Positions 23,442 to 33,992 of a stretch of 64,000 nucleotides of DNA are shown here, piece by piece; the first letter of the stretch is position 1; every line of letters starts with the position of its first letter. The notes under the pieces are model-generated. The model saw only the letters and a program-made list of their open reading frames with translations. It ran no database searches and was not told where the DNA came from. Location: contig CM046875.1 in assembly GCA_025667525.1 (NCBI GenBank), positions 199,616,125 through 199,680,124 of the forward strand. The letters run 5' to 3'. Source of the stretch: Glebionis coronaria. Lineage: Eukaryota; Streptophyta; Magnoliopsida; Asterales; Asteraceae. A program made the translations under genes and the position numbers.

Positions 23442-25466
23442 GACCATTGCAATGCCCTAATGCAATGCATTAATTTTAAAGCACGGTTTACATTTTCCAT
23501 CATAAATAACCCACCTTGGCCTTTATTAAATACTAAACATTTAGGGAAAATAAAAAGATAAAAACAAGTAAAGAAATCAAAGACTTACATTGGGTTTTGG
23601 CTGCCATGAACGTTTATCATCCTCAAGTTTCACGTTCCCCATACCAAGCTTAAAAACGAGATCATTGTTATTATAAGTTAGCAAACTAACACAAATTCAT
23701 GTGGGCCAATTATTTACTTAGACTCCCTTATTCCTAGGTGTATCTCTTATATTTTAATTTTGTCTTGAATGATCACGAGGATGCATTGTTTGACTTATTT
23801 CGATAGTTATTTAGGCTGAAAATAAAGTAGGACGATTTAATCAATAGTTTGCTAAAAGACAAAATCTTTTAAAACTGCTTCTCGGGACCTCATAAAGTTC
23901 ATATCTTGGCATAACTTGCTTCACGATTTGAGACCTTTCTCAGACCGATATTTGGCAGTGACTTCATACTTCAAATCTTGAGAGACGTTCTTGAAATTAT
24001 GGTCTTCTCTTCATAATATGACTTTCTTCTCTTTGACTTTTTGAGAGATTCTTCATATTTGGACCACGACTTCTTCATTTTTCTCCAATCTTTATTTTGG
24101 ACTTTGATATACAACGATCCGCCTCCTTTTAGGACTTGGATCTATTTATCCTCATACCTTGTTAGGGTCTTTTCGGATAGACTTCTCCGTGATCTTTTGG
24201 GGAGTATTTGCTTTTCGTCGTGTGTCTCGATCCTTCATATTGATTTTTGATAAATGATTCTTCACATCACTTTGGATCTTTAGCAACAAAATGTAGCCCT
24301 CATGCCTTGTTAGGGACTTTTCAGACTCGCCAATCTCCGCATCCCGCTTCAATAAGTTATGCCTTGGCTATGAACTCTAATTAATACCGAGAAACTTTTA
24401 AACGATCTTGTGCTAGAAGCTAAGTAACTTTTCAAATCGTACAACCTTATTTATTGCAGATAAATTTATTAACAAGCGATGGGAGAATAAGCTCATAATT
24501 AACTCACATAAATTCACGAAAGAATACCAAACTTATAATTGATACTAGCATCTCTCGTTCTCCACAATTTAAAATCTCAAGGAATGAGACTCGTGGATGC
24601 TTAGCTAATTAAATCAAAGTTTTGGGTTTTCGAGTTATCTATAGGATCTTGAAAACTTCTTAGACTTTTTCAAGTTTAGAATTCGCATTTTAAAGTTCCC
24701 TTGATAAACGACTCTCTAGGATCAATTATAGGAACTTGCGAAAAGTTATTGTTCTTAACCCGTGAGAGTTAAGACTTTCGCGTTTTAAAGCTCCCTATAT
24801 AAAAGCCTAGCAAAACTTGACTTAAACACGTTAAGGATACTAGCTAGAGTAAACTTAGATAAGTAAACTCGGGTTGAGTCAAAATATTCACAACTATGAA
24901 AAATTTAAAACCACTTTATTGAAAATTTATTCTAGCAAAGAAAGTAAATAACGCTAACAAATGAAAAACTACTAGGCCAAAATAGATCAAAAATTTTGAA
25001 AAATGTCGAAAAATCAATTTTCCGGTTAAAATGAGGACAAATGCAAGGAAAAGACCACTTACTTCGATAGAAGTCCCCCCTACACTTGATATAAATATTG
25101 TCCTCAATGTTTAAGCATGTGGGAGTAAACTCCCCTACACTTATGACATTGTGCATTTTGTTTAAATCTTGCTAAGGAAAGGACAACTATAGTGATTTCA
25201 ATGTGAACATATAAGATATGAAATATTGAATCTCGACAGTTTAGGATAGAACCGGGAAGATGGGAACACGGGATAACGGTTCGTCAAAAGTCATCAAGAG
25301 TACTCTTTGAAGCTTGAATCCCTGCACAAAATAAGAAACAAGAGAACAAACACATACGGGGCTCCCCCTACACTTATTATGAAAACGATAAAGGATAGAT
25401 CACGGGTTGCCTCCCGAGAAGCGCTTGTTTTTGATAACCGATTCACGAGCCTGTCTTGACCCAAAA
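23428..25466 (-). other. Athila-A noncoding 3' region
   Basis: About 2 kb between the Pol stop and the 3' LTR. No ORF of convincing length is present on either strand; the small frames at 23055-23297 (in the LTR), 24041-24250 and 24916-25156 lack motifs. It is partly similar to Athila-B 35712-37618, for example in CATCCTCAAGTTTCACG, so it is a shared feature of the lineage. It holds four copies of AAGTGTAGGGG (element sense) at 23431, 25077, 25132 and 25365. The first adjoins the LTR and is the likely polypurine tract. Confidence 0.75.
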
Positions 25467-28400
25467 TTAGTTCATGGGAAACATGGTGAGGGATGGAATC
25501 ATCTCATGAGAGATGTCCTCACCAAAGTACAACTTCACGCGCTGGCCATTCACCTTGAAATTGGGCCCATTTGGCTGAGAAAGCACAATGGTGCCATAAG
25601 GAAAGACTTTGGCGACGGTGAATGGACTAGACCAGCGGCTCTTCAACTTGCCAGAGAAGATCTTCAACCGAGAGTTAAAAAGTAATACTTGATCACCAAT
25701 GTGGAACTCTCGGTTCTTAATCCTTGCATCATGGATGATCTTGGTCTTCTCCTTGTAGATCAACGAGTTCTTGTAAGCTTCATTCCTCAGTTCATTTAGC
25801 TCGTTGAGTTGAATCTTGCAAAGATCACCGGCTTTGTTGATGTCGAAGTTAGCCCACTTCAAGGCCCAGTATGCCTTATGTTCCAGCTTGATAGGGAGGT
25901 GGCATGCTTTCTCGTACACAAGACGATAAGGTGTGCAACCAATTGGGGTCTTATATGCGGTACGGAAAGCCCACAAAGCATCATCTAACTTATCGGCCCA
26001 CGCGGCACGATGCTCTCCCACAGTACGTTCCAGAATTCGCTTTAATCCACGGTTGGAAATCTCGGCTTGACCATTGGTTTGGGGATGTTAGGCGGTGGAA
26101 AGACGGTGATTGACACCATACTTAGCCATGACTCTTGCAAATTGATCATTGCAAAAATGAGTCCCGCGGTCACTGATGATAGCACGAGGAACAGCGAATC
26201 GAGCAAATAATTGCTTCAAAAAGTTCACAACCACCCTCGCATCGTTCGTTGGGAGAGCCTTAGCTTCAACCCATTTTGATACGTAGTCAACGGCTACGAG
26301 GATGTACTTGTTCCCTTTAGATGATGGAAAAGGCCCCATAAAGTCGATACCCCATACATCAAAGATTTCACATTCTTGTATGAAATTTTGAGGCATCTCA
26401 TCTTTATGTGTGATCTTGCCTTGTCTTTGGCAAGCATCACAATACTAAACCATTTCGTGAGCGTCACGATAAATGGTGGGCCAATAGAATCCAGAGTCGA
26501 ATACTTTCTTCGTGGTGTAATTGGGACCAAAGTGACCATCGGTGGGTCCTTTATGGCAAGCATCAAGGATTTGTTAAGCTGCCGGCCCATCAACACATCG
26601 ACGAATGACAAGATCCGCACATTGTTTGAAAAGATAAGGGTCATCCCAGAAGTAAGTCTTAACATCTTTAAAGAACTTCTTCTTTTGTTGGGATGTTAAC
26701 CCTTCGATGAGAATTCCACCCGCTAAGTAGTTTGCAATGTCCGCAAACCACGGGGTGTCATCAAGATTGGAGTGAATAGACATTAAGGCCTCAAGGGGAA
26801 AAGAGTCATTGATCTCTTGATTCGGATGATCCCCTTGATAAGGATCCTCAAGTCTACTTAGATGATCCGTGGCTAGGTTTTCGGCACCCTTCTTGTCACG
26901 AATTTCGATTTTAAATTCTTGAAGGAGCAAAACCCAACGAAGAAGTCTTGGCTTAGAATCTTGCTTAGTCAACAAGTACTTCAACGCGGAATGATCGGTA
27001 TACACAATGGTGGTAGAAAGGACAAGATAGTGGCGGAATTTTTCAAAAGCATAAACTACAGCTAAAAGCTCTTTTTCGGTAGTGGTATAATGCAATTGAG
27101 CCGTCGTCATTGTCTTGCTAGCATAGTGGATTGGTTGGAAGTGTTTGTTCACTCTTTGACCCAAAACTGCTCCAATAGCAAAGTCGTTAGCATCACACAT
27201 CAATTCAAAAGGTAGCTCCCAATTAGGGGTAACCAAGACAGGTGCCTTAGTTAGCTTATCCTTAAGAAGATTGAAGGATTTAAGACACTCTTTGGAAAAG
27301 ATGAAAGGAGTATCTTTTTCCAAGAGGTGGGTCATCGAGCGAGCAATTTTAGAGAAATCTTGAATGAATCGACGATAAAAGCCTGCATGACCCAGGAAAC
27401 TTCTCACACCCTTCACGGTTGAAGGTGGAGGTAATTTGGCTATGACATCCACTTTAGCACGGTCCACTTCAAGACCGGCTTTAGAGATTTTATGTCCAAG
27501 CACGATGCCTTCTTTTACCATGAAATGGCATTTTTCCCAATTCAGAACAAGGCGAGTGTCTTCACACCGCTTACGCATGCGTTCCAAATTGGCAAGGCAA
27601 GAAGAGAAGGAATCACCATAGACCGAGAAATCATCCATGAAGACTTCCATAGTTTCTTCAATCATGTCATGGAAGATAGCCATCATACACCTTTGGAATG
27701 TCCCAAGAGCATTGCATAAGCTGAAAGGCATTCTTTTGTAAGCAAATGTTCCATAAGGACAAGTGAATGTGGTTTTCTCTTGGTCTTGGGGATCGATGGG
27801 TATTTGAAAATAACCCGAGAAATCGTCTAAAAAGCAGTAATAGTCATTACCTGCCAGACGTTCAAGCATTTGGTCCATGAAAGGAAGGGGAAAATGATCC
27901 TTTCTCGTAGCATCATTGAGTTTGCGATAGTCTATACAAACTCTCCACCCTGTAACGAGACGAGTAGGAATCAACTCGTTGTTTTCATTGGACACAACGG
28001 TGATTCCGCCTTTCTTAGGCACACAATGGACGGGACTAACCCACGGTGAATCCGAGATAGGATAGATCATGCCCGCATCAAGAAGTTTGATAACCTCTTT
28101 TTTGATAACGTCATGGATCTTAGGATTTACCCTTCGTTGGCTTTGAATAGTGGGTTTAAAGTCTTCCTCCATGAGAATTTTATGTGTGCAAAAGTGAGGA
28201 TCAATTCCACGAATATCGGAGATCTTCCACGCAATCGCTTTCTTATGATTCTTCAGCACGGCGATAAGTCGGGATTTTTCTTCTTCTTTCAAGTCCTTAG
28301 CGATGATGACCGGTAACTTCTTGTTGTCTTCAAGGAAAACATACTCGAGATGAGACGGTAGGTCCTTAAGCTCTAAATCCGGAGGATTTTCGATGGACGG

Positions 28401-29255
28401 TGGATTCAAAGTCGGATCATCGATAGAGATATCCTTAGGAGATGGTGGAGAAATATGGTCCTCATTGAGAAGTTTCTCAATTGTACGAATGTCTTCATCC
28501 CAATTGGAGGGAGAATCGTCATATTGCAAGTCCACATCTCCCAAAGTTGCTTCAAACTCTTTCAAAAGGAAATCACTTTCTCCAAATGGAGTTAGTGAGG
28601 GAGCAATAGAGGAAACGGTCTCAACAATGGGTAGAGAAGAAGAACCACTTTTACAAGCATCTTTGAAATCTTCTTCACAAGCCTCATCGAGAACGTCAAT
28701 GAAATTAACACTCTCGTTTTCAGAAGGTTGCTTAGAAAGCTTACCCATGTTAAAGACGATTTTCTCGTCACCAACTCTCATGATTAGTTTGCCAGCGGCT
28801 ACATCAATGAGAGTGCGACCGGTCCTCAGGAATGGACGTCCAACGATTAATGGAACACGGGGGTCCATCTCGTAGTCAACGACAACAAAATCCGCCAGAA
28901 AGGTGAATTGGTCGACACCGGCGAAGACATCTTCGGCTATCCCCACTGGATAAGCAACCATACAGTTAGCTAATTCCAAAGTCATTCGTGTGGGGACTAG
29001 CTCGGGTAGAGACAACTGTTTCCAAACGCTTAGAGGCATTAGGTTGATACTAGCACCTAGATCAACTAGGGCCATACAATTCTCTACCCCGGGGAAGTTG
29101 CAAGGAATGAGAAAACGACCCGGATCTCCTAACTTAACTGGAAGTTTTCGTAAAAGAACGGCAGAACAATTCTCATTTAATTGGGTATTGGCGATGTCGA
29201 GCAATTTTTCCTTATCACTTAAAAGATCCTTAAACATCTTAGTATATTTAGGCAT
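25467..29255 (-). pseudogene. Athila-A pol with three in-frame stops
   Basis: One frame from [12 protein letters not shown] at 29255. Protease: [16 protein letters not shown] (about 29040-29075). RT: ACRL-type block with [20 protein letters not shown] and [12 protein letters not shown] (about 27590-27640). RNase [17 protein letters not shown] and [13 protein letters not shown]. Integrase: HHCC finger, Asp in [14 protein letters not shown], Asp in [10 protein letters not shown], and Glu in [14 protein letters not shown]. Stops are TAA at 26574-26576, TAG at 26445-26447 and TAA at 26088-26090. Compared with Athila-B, they replace ordinary codons by transversions. Frame is otherwise kept to the stop at 25467. 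Gag lies in another frame because of a 1-base deletion near 29275. Confidence 0.9.
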
Positions 29256-29790
29256 GTGAGCGAGAGCCTCAGCAAGGAGATATTTAAATTCAGTTGTTTA
29301 AACATTTTGAGAAAGTTAGAAACCTGAATATCATCCTTGTTCTTCAATTTCTCTTTCCTCAACCTTGAAGGATAAGGTATATTGGGTTGAGACGAAGGCT
29401 TTGGAATGGAATTCTCACTCACATCCTTAGGTGGTGGAGGGGTGGAAGTAGAAGGTGGAGGGACCGGTTTTGGAACCGAAGGTGTGGTATAAACTTGAGG
29501 TATCGGTGGGACATAAGGTGCAGATGAAGGCATAACGGGTGGTATATCACAATTGGAAGGAATCTCGGGTCCTTGGTTAGTGTGTAAAGAAGAAGGTTCA
29601 ACGATGATCTTACAGCTCCTAGTAGTGATGACATTAACGTTGGCCCTAGGATTGGTCACGGTGTTAGAAGGGAGAGTACCTTGGGGTGGGCCTTGGGGAT
29701 TAATGGCTTGAAACATTAGCATAACTTTCTTATCACTCGATTCTTGCATAGCAGTCATGATTTTCTCATGATCACTCAACTTATCAGTCA

Positions 29791-29798
29791 ATTTTTGA
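29791..29798. repeat. hAT target-site duplication ATTTTTGA
   Basis: An exact 8-bp copy of 30148-30155 flanking the MITE. Confidence 0.92.
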
Positions 29799-30147
29799 TA
29801 GGGCTGAGCATCGGTCTGGGACCGGACCGGACCGGCTAAGACCGGACCGGACCGAGGACCGAAATGGTCCAAAACCCCGGACCGAGACCGGACCGAAATA
29901 GTCCGGTCCGGTCCGGGTTGGTCCGGTCCGGTTCGGTCCTCGGTCCGGTCCGGTCCTATTAGACATATTTGAGGAGATTTTGGTAAGACCGAACCGGACC
30001 GGACCGGACCGACCGGACCGAGGACCGAATTCGTCCAAAACCTCGGACCGAGGACCGGACCGAAGTTACTCGGTCCGGTTTGGTTCGGTCCGGTCCGGTC
30101 CGGTTTTCCGGTCCGGGTCGGTTTTGGGTCTGCCGTGCTCAGCCCTA
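29799..30147. mobile_element. hAT-type MITE inside Athila-A gag
   Basis: 349 bp with terminal inverted repeats TAGGGCTGAGCA...TGCTCAGCCCTA, flanked by the 8-bp direct repeat ATTTTTGA at 29791-29798 and 30148-30155. The 8-bp TSD and the TAGGGCTGAGCA ends fit the hAT superfamily. The interior is mostly tandem GGACC/GGTCC pentamers in two inverted halves, probably subterminal transposase-binding repeats. It encodes no transposase, so it is non-autonomous. Element plus one TSD adds 357 bp, exactly 119 codons, and the gag frame stays open through it. Confidence 0.9.
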
Positions 30148-31565
30148 ATTTTTGAAGAGCCAAGTCCACTGAAGGGGAATTCGTGTTTTGACCTTGATTT
30201 TGAAAACATTGGTTTGGATATTGTTGTTGATAAGCATTCTTATTATTAAAACCTTGGTTAAAGTTGTTATTTTCAAACCCTTGGTTTTGCCCATTAAAAG
30301 CCCCTTGATTTTGATTATTAAAATTTCTTTGATTTGAGTTATAATTCCTTTGGTTATTAGAAGAATTCCCTTTGTAGTCACTTCTTTGGCCTTGGTTCCT
30401 TGGTGGGTATTGTGTGTTGTTCAATTGAGGTGGTGGTGGTCTATTATGGGATTGAAAACCGGGTGGTGAAAGAAAGTTATTCGAACGATAACTAAGCAAA
30501 TTGCGGTCACCTTGAGGACGTGCTTGATAGCCTCCCATAGAAAAGTTACCGTTGGCGGCATACACATTTTCCGGGTTGTCTTGAGTATAAGGACAATCGG
30601 TGTATGAATGAGAATCCCTGCAAATCTCACAAGACGTGGCTACATCTTTAGCTTGTGGAAATTGGTTAGTGGCTAAAAATTCAATCTTTTTGCTCATTTC
30701 GACTATTGCGCGGGACATTTCAGTAATATCAGGGTTTGAAGAAGTAGAAGAAACATTGACTCTCTGATTTGATCTTGAGGATGCGGATGAATCCCAATTT
30801 TTGTGGTGAGTGGTCATGTTCTCAATCAGCTCTCTACACTCCTCAGGTCTTCTCTTCATGAATGTACCACCGGCGGCAGCATTAATCGTATCACGATCAC
30901 GAAAGGTTAACCCATTGTAGAAGGTATCAATCAATGTAACGGGGAGCATGTTGTGGTTCGGGCAACGGTCTATCAAGACATTATAATGTTCCCAAGCATC
31001 GAAAAGCGACTCATCAGGTTCTTGAGTAAATCCACTGATTTGGTTGCGAAGACTAGTGACCATGGATGGTGGAAAGTAGCGCGACAAAAAAGCGTTGAGT
31101 CATGTCATTCCATGTATGAATTGAGTTTTTTGGAAGACGATCAAACCATTTCTCAGCATGATCGGATAAAGTGTGTGGAAAAAGGTGAAGGCGAAGAAAA
31201 GCCATGGAAGCACCGGGAAGTTTCATGCTTTGGGTGACGGTAATGAACTTGTCAAGATGTTTGTTGGCATCATCACCCGGTAATCCGCTAAACGGGCAAG
31301 CGTTTTGAACTTGCTGGATCATGTGATGCTTCAACGAAAATTCAGGAGTCGTGATTTGCATCGGCGCAATCGGTCCTCCGCGTCCGTTCATGGTTGGTTG
31401 ACAAAGTTCCTCCATTGTTCGTAAATCAGGTAAGGGAACATTGTTGTTGTTGTTATCGTTATTCAAATTGGGTAGAGGTGGGTTGTTATTGTTGTTATGC
31501 ACACCAGCCATATCTAAATCTTCACGAGTCTCGGGCTCAGAATAATTTGAAGATCTAGTACGCAT

Positions 31566-31800
31566 ACACCTGTAGAAGAAAAAGATACCAAAGAAACAGA
31601 GAATATATATATATATCTTTTTGGTGCAAAACCTTTGGAAAAGAAATGCTTTTTATGATTGTTTAATGTTTTTGTATTTTTGAAATTTTTATGATTTTTA
31701 TGGATTTTTTGAAAATTTTTAGCAAGGAAAATAACGTTCCTAAAAGAACGGATCCCCAAAATCCAATGCATCTCTCACTAAAAACCGTTAATCTTAACGA
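31566..31800 (-). other. Athila-A leader
   Basis: Noncoding stretch between PBS and gag. It contains a (TA)-like run near 31605 and a small hairpin CGTTC-CTAAAA-GAACG at 31735-31750. The stem, but not the loop, is shared with Athila-B (43437-43451). Confidence 0.6.
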
Positions 31801-31803
31801 AAA

Positions 31804-31821
31804 GAGCCGGCAGCGACGCCA
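31804..31821 (-). promoter_or_regulatory. primer-binding site of Athila-A
   Basis: In the element sense TGGCGTCGCTGCCGGCTC starts two bases after the 5' LTR. It resembles the TGGCGCCGTTGCCGG-type site complementary to plant Asp tRNA used by Athila elements, with two differences. The tRNA identity is from memory of the family and less certain than the position. Confidence 0.7.
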
Positions 31822-31823
31822 TT

Positions 31824-33550
31824 TAATACCAGATTTTTAGCCAAGTATAAAATATTATCGTCCGATCTTTTCGAATTGATTATTGGTTAAAAGTGCGACT
31901 CAATTGTCTTTTGGTAAACAAGAGAATGGTTTGGTTTGATTATCTAATTCTAAACTAAAAGCAAATGATTGTCGTTGAGTAAAGTAGAAGCTTTTGCAAA
32001 ATTAAACTAAAAGTTGTTTAGAAAAACACTTAAAATATAAAACTTTGTAAAACTTTAAAATTTAACAAACTTAATTAATCGGAATGTAACAAGTCCTTTC
32101 TATCGGAATGCACCAAAAGTAGGACCATCGGGATGTTATTAAAACAAGTCATTGGAATAATACAAGTGCAAAGTTATCGGAATGTTCATCTGAATACCCA
32201 TCGGAATAACAAAGTCAATTCTGTCGCAATATGATGTCCGTCGGAAAGTCCTAGATCGGAATGTTTCAGATCGGAATAATCTAAACACCTCTGTCGCAAT
32301 GTTGCATATCAGAAAGTCCAAATCGGAATACAAGGATCGGAATGTAGTAAACTAAAATTGGTCAGAGTTTCGATTCAAGGTAACCTTAAATCCCGTCGGA
32401 ATATGCGATCGCAATGAGCGATCGCAATCCCAGATCGGAATAAGGGGTTAAAAACCAAACTATCGCAAAGTAGAACCCTTAAGGGTTATTGCGATATAAT
32501 CAAACTTCTCGTCGGAATGTTGAAACCTCCAATATTGCGATGAACACAAGCTTAACCCGAAATTGGTGGTAAGCTGAAAACTCAATAAGCACGTATAATA
32601 AGCTACTTTAACCGAACTTAAACAACTCAATAAGCTTAAATTTGAAAACTTTTAAAAACATGAAATCATAAACTTTATAAAAGAATCTTTAAAAAGACAA
32701 AACCTTTTTAATAATCCGAAAAGTAATAAGCTAAAACATGAAATAAGCCAATAAGCATAAAAAGCTTATAGCCTAAACCAAATAAAAGCTTACTAAGTAG
32801 TAAAAAGATTAACCTTTCAACCACTTAAACATCAAATAAAATCAATTCGTATGGATTATGAATTTCGGATCAAAATCAAAAGTAAATCAAGAAATGTGCA
32901 AAGAGATTAAAGAACACAAACTTAAACTTAAACTTTTGATTAAAGAAACTCAAATACAAAGATTAATGAAAGCTTAAACTTGAAAGATTAAAAGATAGAA
33001 AAGATGAAAAACTTAGTGAGAGAAATTTTGGAACTTTCTCTCTCTAAAAACTAGAAAGGAAAAATTAAAAGTGAAACTAGCTAACCACCCTCCTAATGTG
33101 ATTAGGAGGGTATTTATAGGCTAAGTGGGAGGTGCATATGTGGTGTACTTCCTTCTTTCTTTTCTTCTCGACTCGATTTAATTCTTTGTCTTTTCTCGAC
33201 GTCGTCTCGGGATTTGAACTTGTCTTAATAATTTTCTTCTATAATTTAGACTTGAGTTCTTCGACTTCATTAAACTTCCGTCTTTAGACTTTTTCTTCGA
33301 TTAATCTTCAGAATAGGTCTTGGACATCCGTTCTTTAAGCACTCTTGATCTCTTGACTTCGTCTTTTCTCGTTTTCTTCGATAAAAGCCCGTGAAAGCCC
33401 GTGTTTTCTTCCTTTTTCATCTTTTGGTCCTAAAACACAATAAAAACACAAACCACGCATAATTCCGACTTTTACGACATAAAATACACGTTTTGGTCAT
33501 GTTATTATTGGAAATAAGTGGTAAAAGGATAAGTGTTTTCACACTTATTA
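31824..33550 (-). repeat. Athila-A LTR (right, 5' LTR in element sense)
   Basis: 1727 bp, nearly identical to 21702-23427. Ends are TAATACC and CACTTATTA. It carries the ATCGGAAT-type array at about 32079-32520, which is about 1.0-1.5 kb into the LTR in the element sense, so it could be in transcribed R/U5 sequence. Confidence 0.92.
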
Positions 33551-33555
33551 AAGGT
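33551..33555. repeat. target-site duplication AAGGT (right)
   Basis: It directly follows the right LTR end of Athila-A and matches 21697-21701. Confidence 0.92.
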
Positions 33556-33992
33556 CAATATAGTTATTCCGAATTCTGTCAAGCTAGTATTCCGAATAAG
33601 GTAGGAATTAGATTCCGGATCACTTACAAACTTTCGGATTCCGGATTGTGTGTGGCAAAATTTTATTCCGAATAAGGTGAGATTTTGGGATTCCGGATAA
33701 GGTCAATTTTTTCATTATTCCGAACAAGGTCACATTGGATTCCGAATTACGTGCAGCAATTGGATTCCGGATAAGGTTCATAAATCTCGATTCCGAACAA
33801 GGTCAGGTTCTATTTTTCCGAACTAGGTCAGTTTCTCATTATTCCGAACAAGGTTGGGTTTGTTATTATGGATTAGGTAAAGCAACATATTCCAACTTAC
33901 ATACTTGATTTGGATTCCGAATTGTACCAAATTTTTGTTTGAAGAGTTTTTAGACTTAGCCACCCTCTAGACTAGTCCCGGATCATAGTTTC
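33556..33992 (+). repeat. copia-1 leader, part 2: ATTCCG motif array
   Basis: Part of the copia leader between the two Athila insertions. It holds roughly fourteen units related to ATTCCGGATAAGGT or ATTCCGAACAAGGT, spaced about 25-35 bp apart, with unrelated sequence between. The motif is on the copia sense strand. It is not a simple tandem repeat, because the spacers differ, and no ORF is supported. The last bases GTTTC are the Athila-B target site. Confidence 0.85.
33988..33992. repeat. target-site duplication GTTTC (left)
   Basis: It precedes Athila-B and matches 45227-45231 after it. Confidence 0.92.

Larger units (their letters stand above)
29256..31565 (-). pseudogene. Athila-A gag, frameshifted, with embedded hAT MITE
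   Basis: It starts at MRTRSSNYSEPETREDLD (31565), followed by an Asn/Pro-rich leader and the gag domain (HLDKFITVTQSMKLPG, then WFDRLPKNSIHTWNDM). At 31086-31091 a run of six A (+ strand), one longer than expected, shifts the frame. The second part begins near 31087 (SRYFPPSMVTSLRNQI) and runs open for 622 codons to 29219. That part includes a nucleocapsid-like CEICRDSHSYTDC segment and NNQ-rich tracts, but also 119 codons created by the hAT insertion at 29799-30147. A 1-base deletion near 29275, relative to Athila-B, separates gag from pol. Confidence 0.85.
21702..33550 (-). mobile_element. Athila-A, Ty3/gypsy Athila-like element (antisense)
   Basis: About 11.85 kb, read on the minus strand: 5' LTR 31824-33550, PBS, gag, protease-RT-RNase H-integrase, a 2-kb noncoding 3' part, and 3' LTR 21702-23427. 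TSD AAGGT. The protease motif [14 protein letters not shown], the RT motif FMDDFSVYG and the long poly-Asn Gag leader are typical of Athila. LTR ends are TAATA...TATTA rather than TG...CA. Gag has a homopolymer frameshift and an in-frame hAT MITE. Pol has three stops. No env-like ORF is found where Athila relatives may carry one. Confidence 0.9.

Noticed and set aside
28393..28875. 160-codon plus-strand ORF opposite Athila-A pol
   Set aside because: It is a shadow of the minus-strand Pol frame.
29784..30249. Open frames on both strands through the GGACC region
   Set aside because: They result from the pentamer composition of the hAT MITE, which lacks stops in several frames. There is no transposase.
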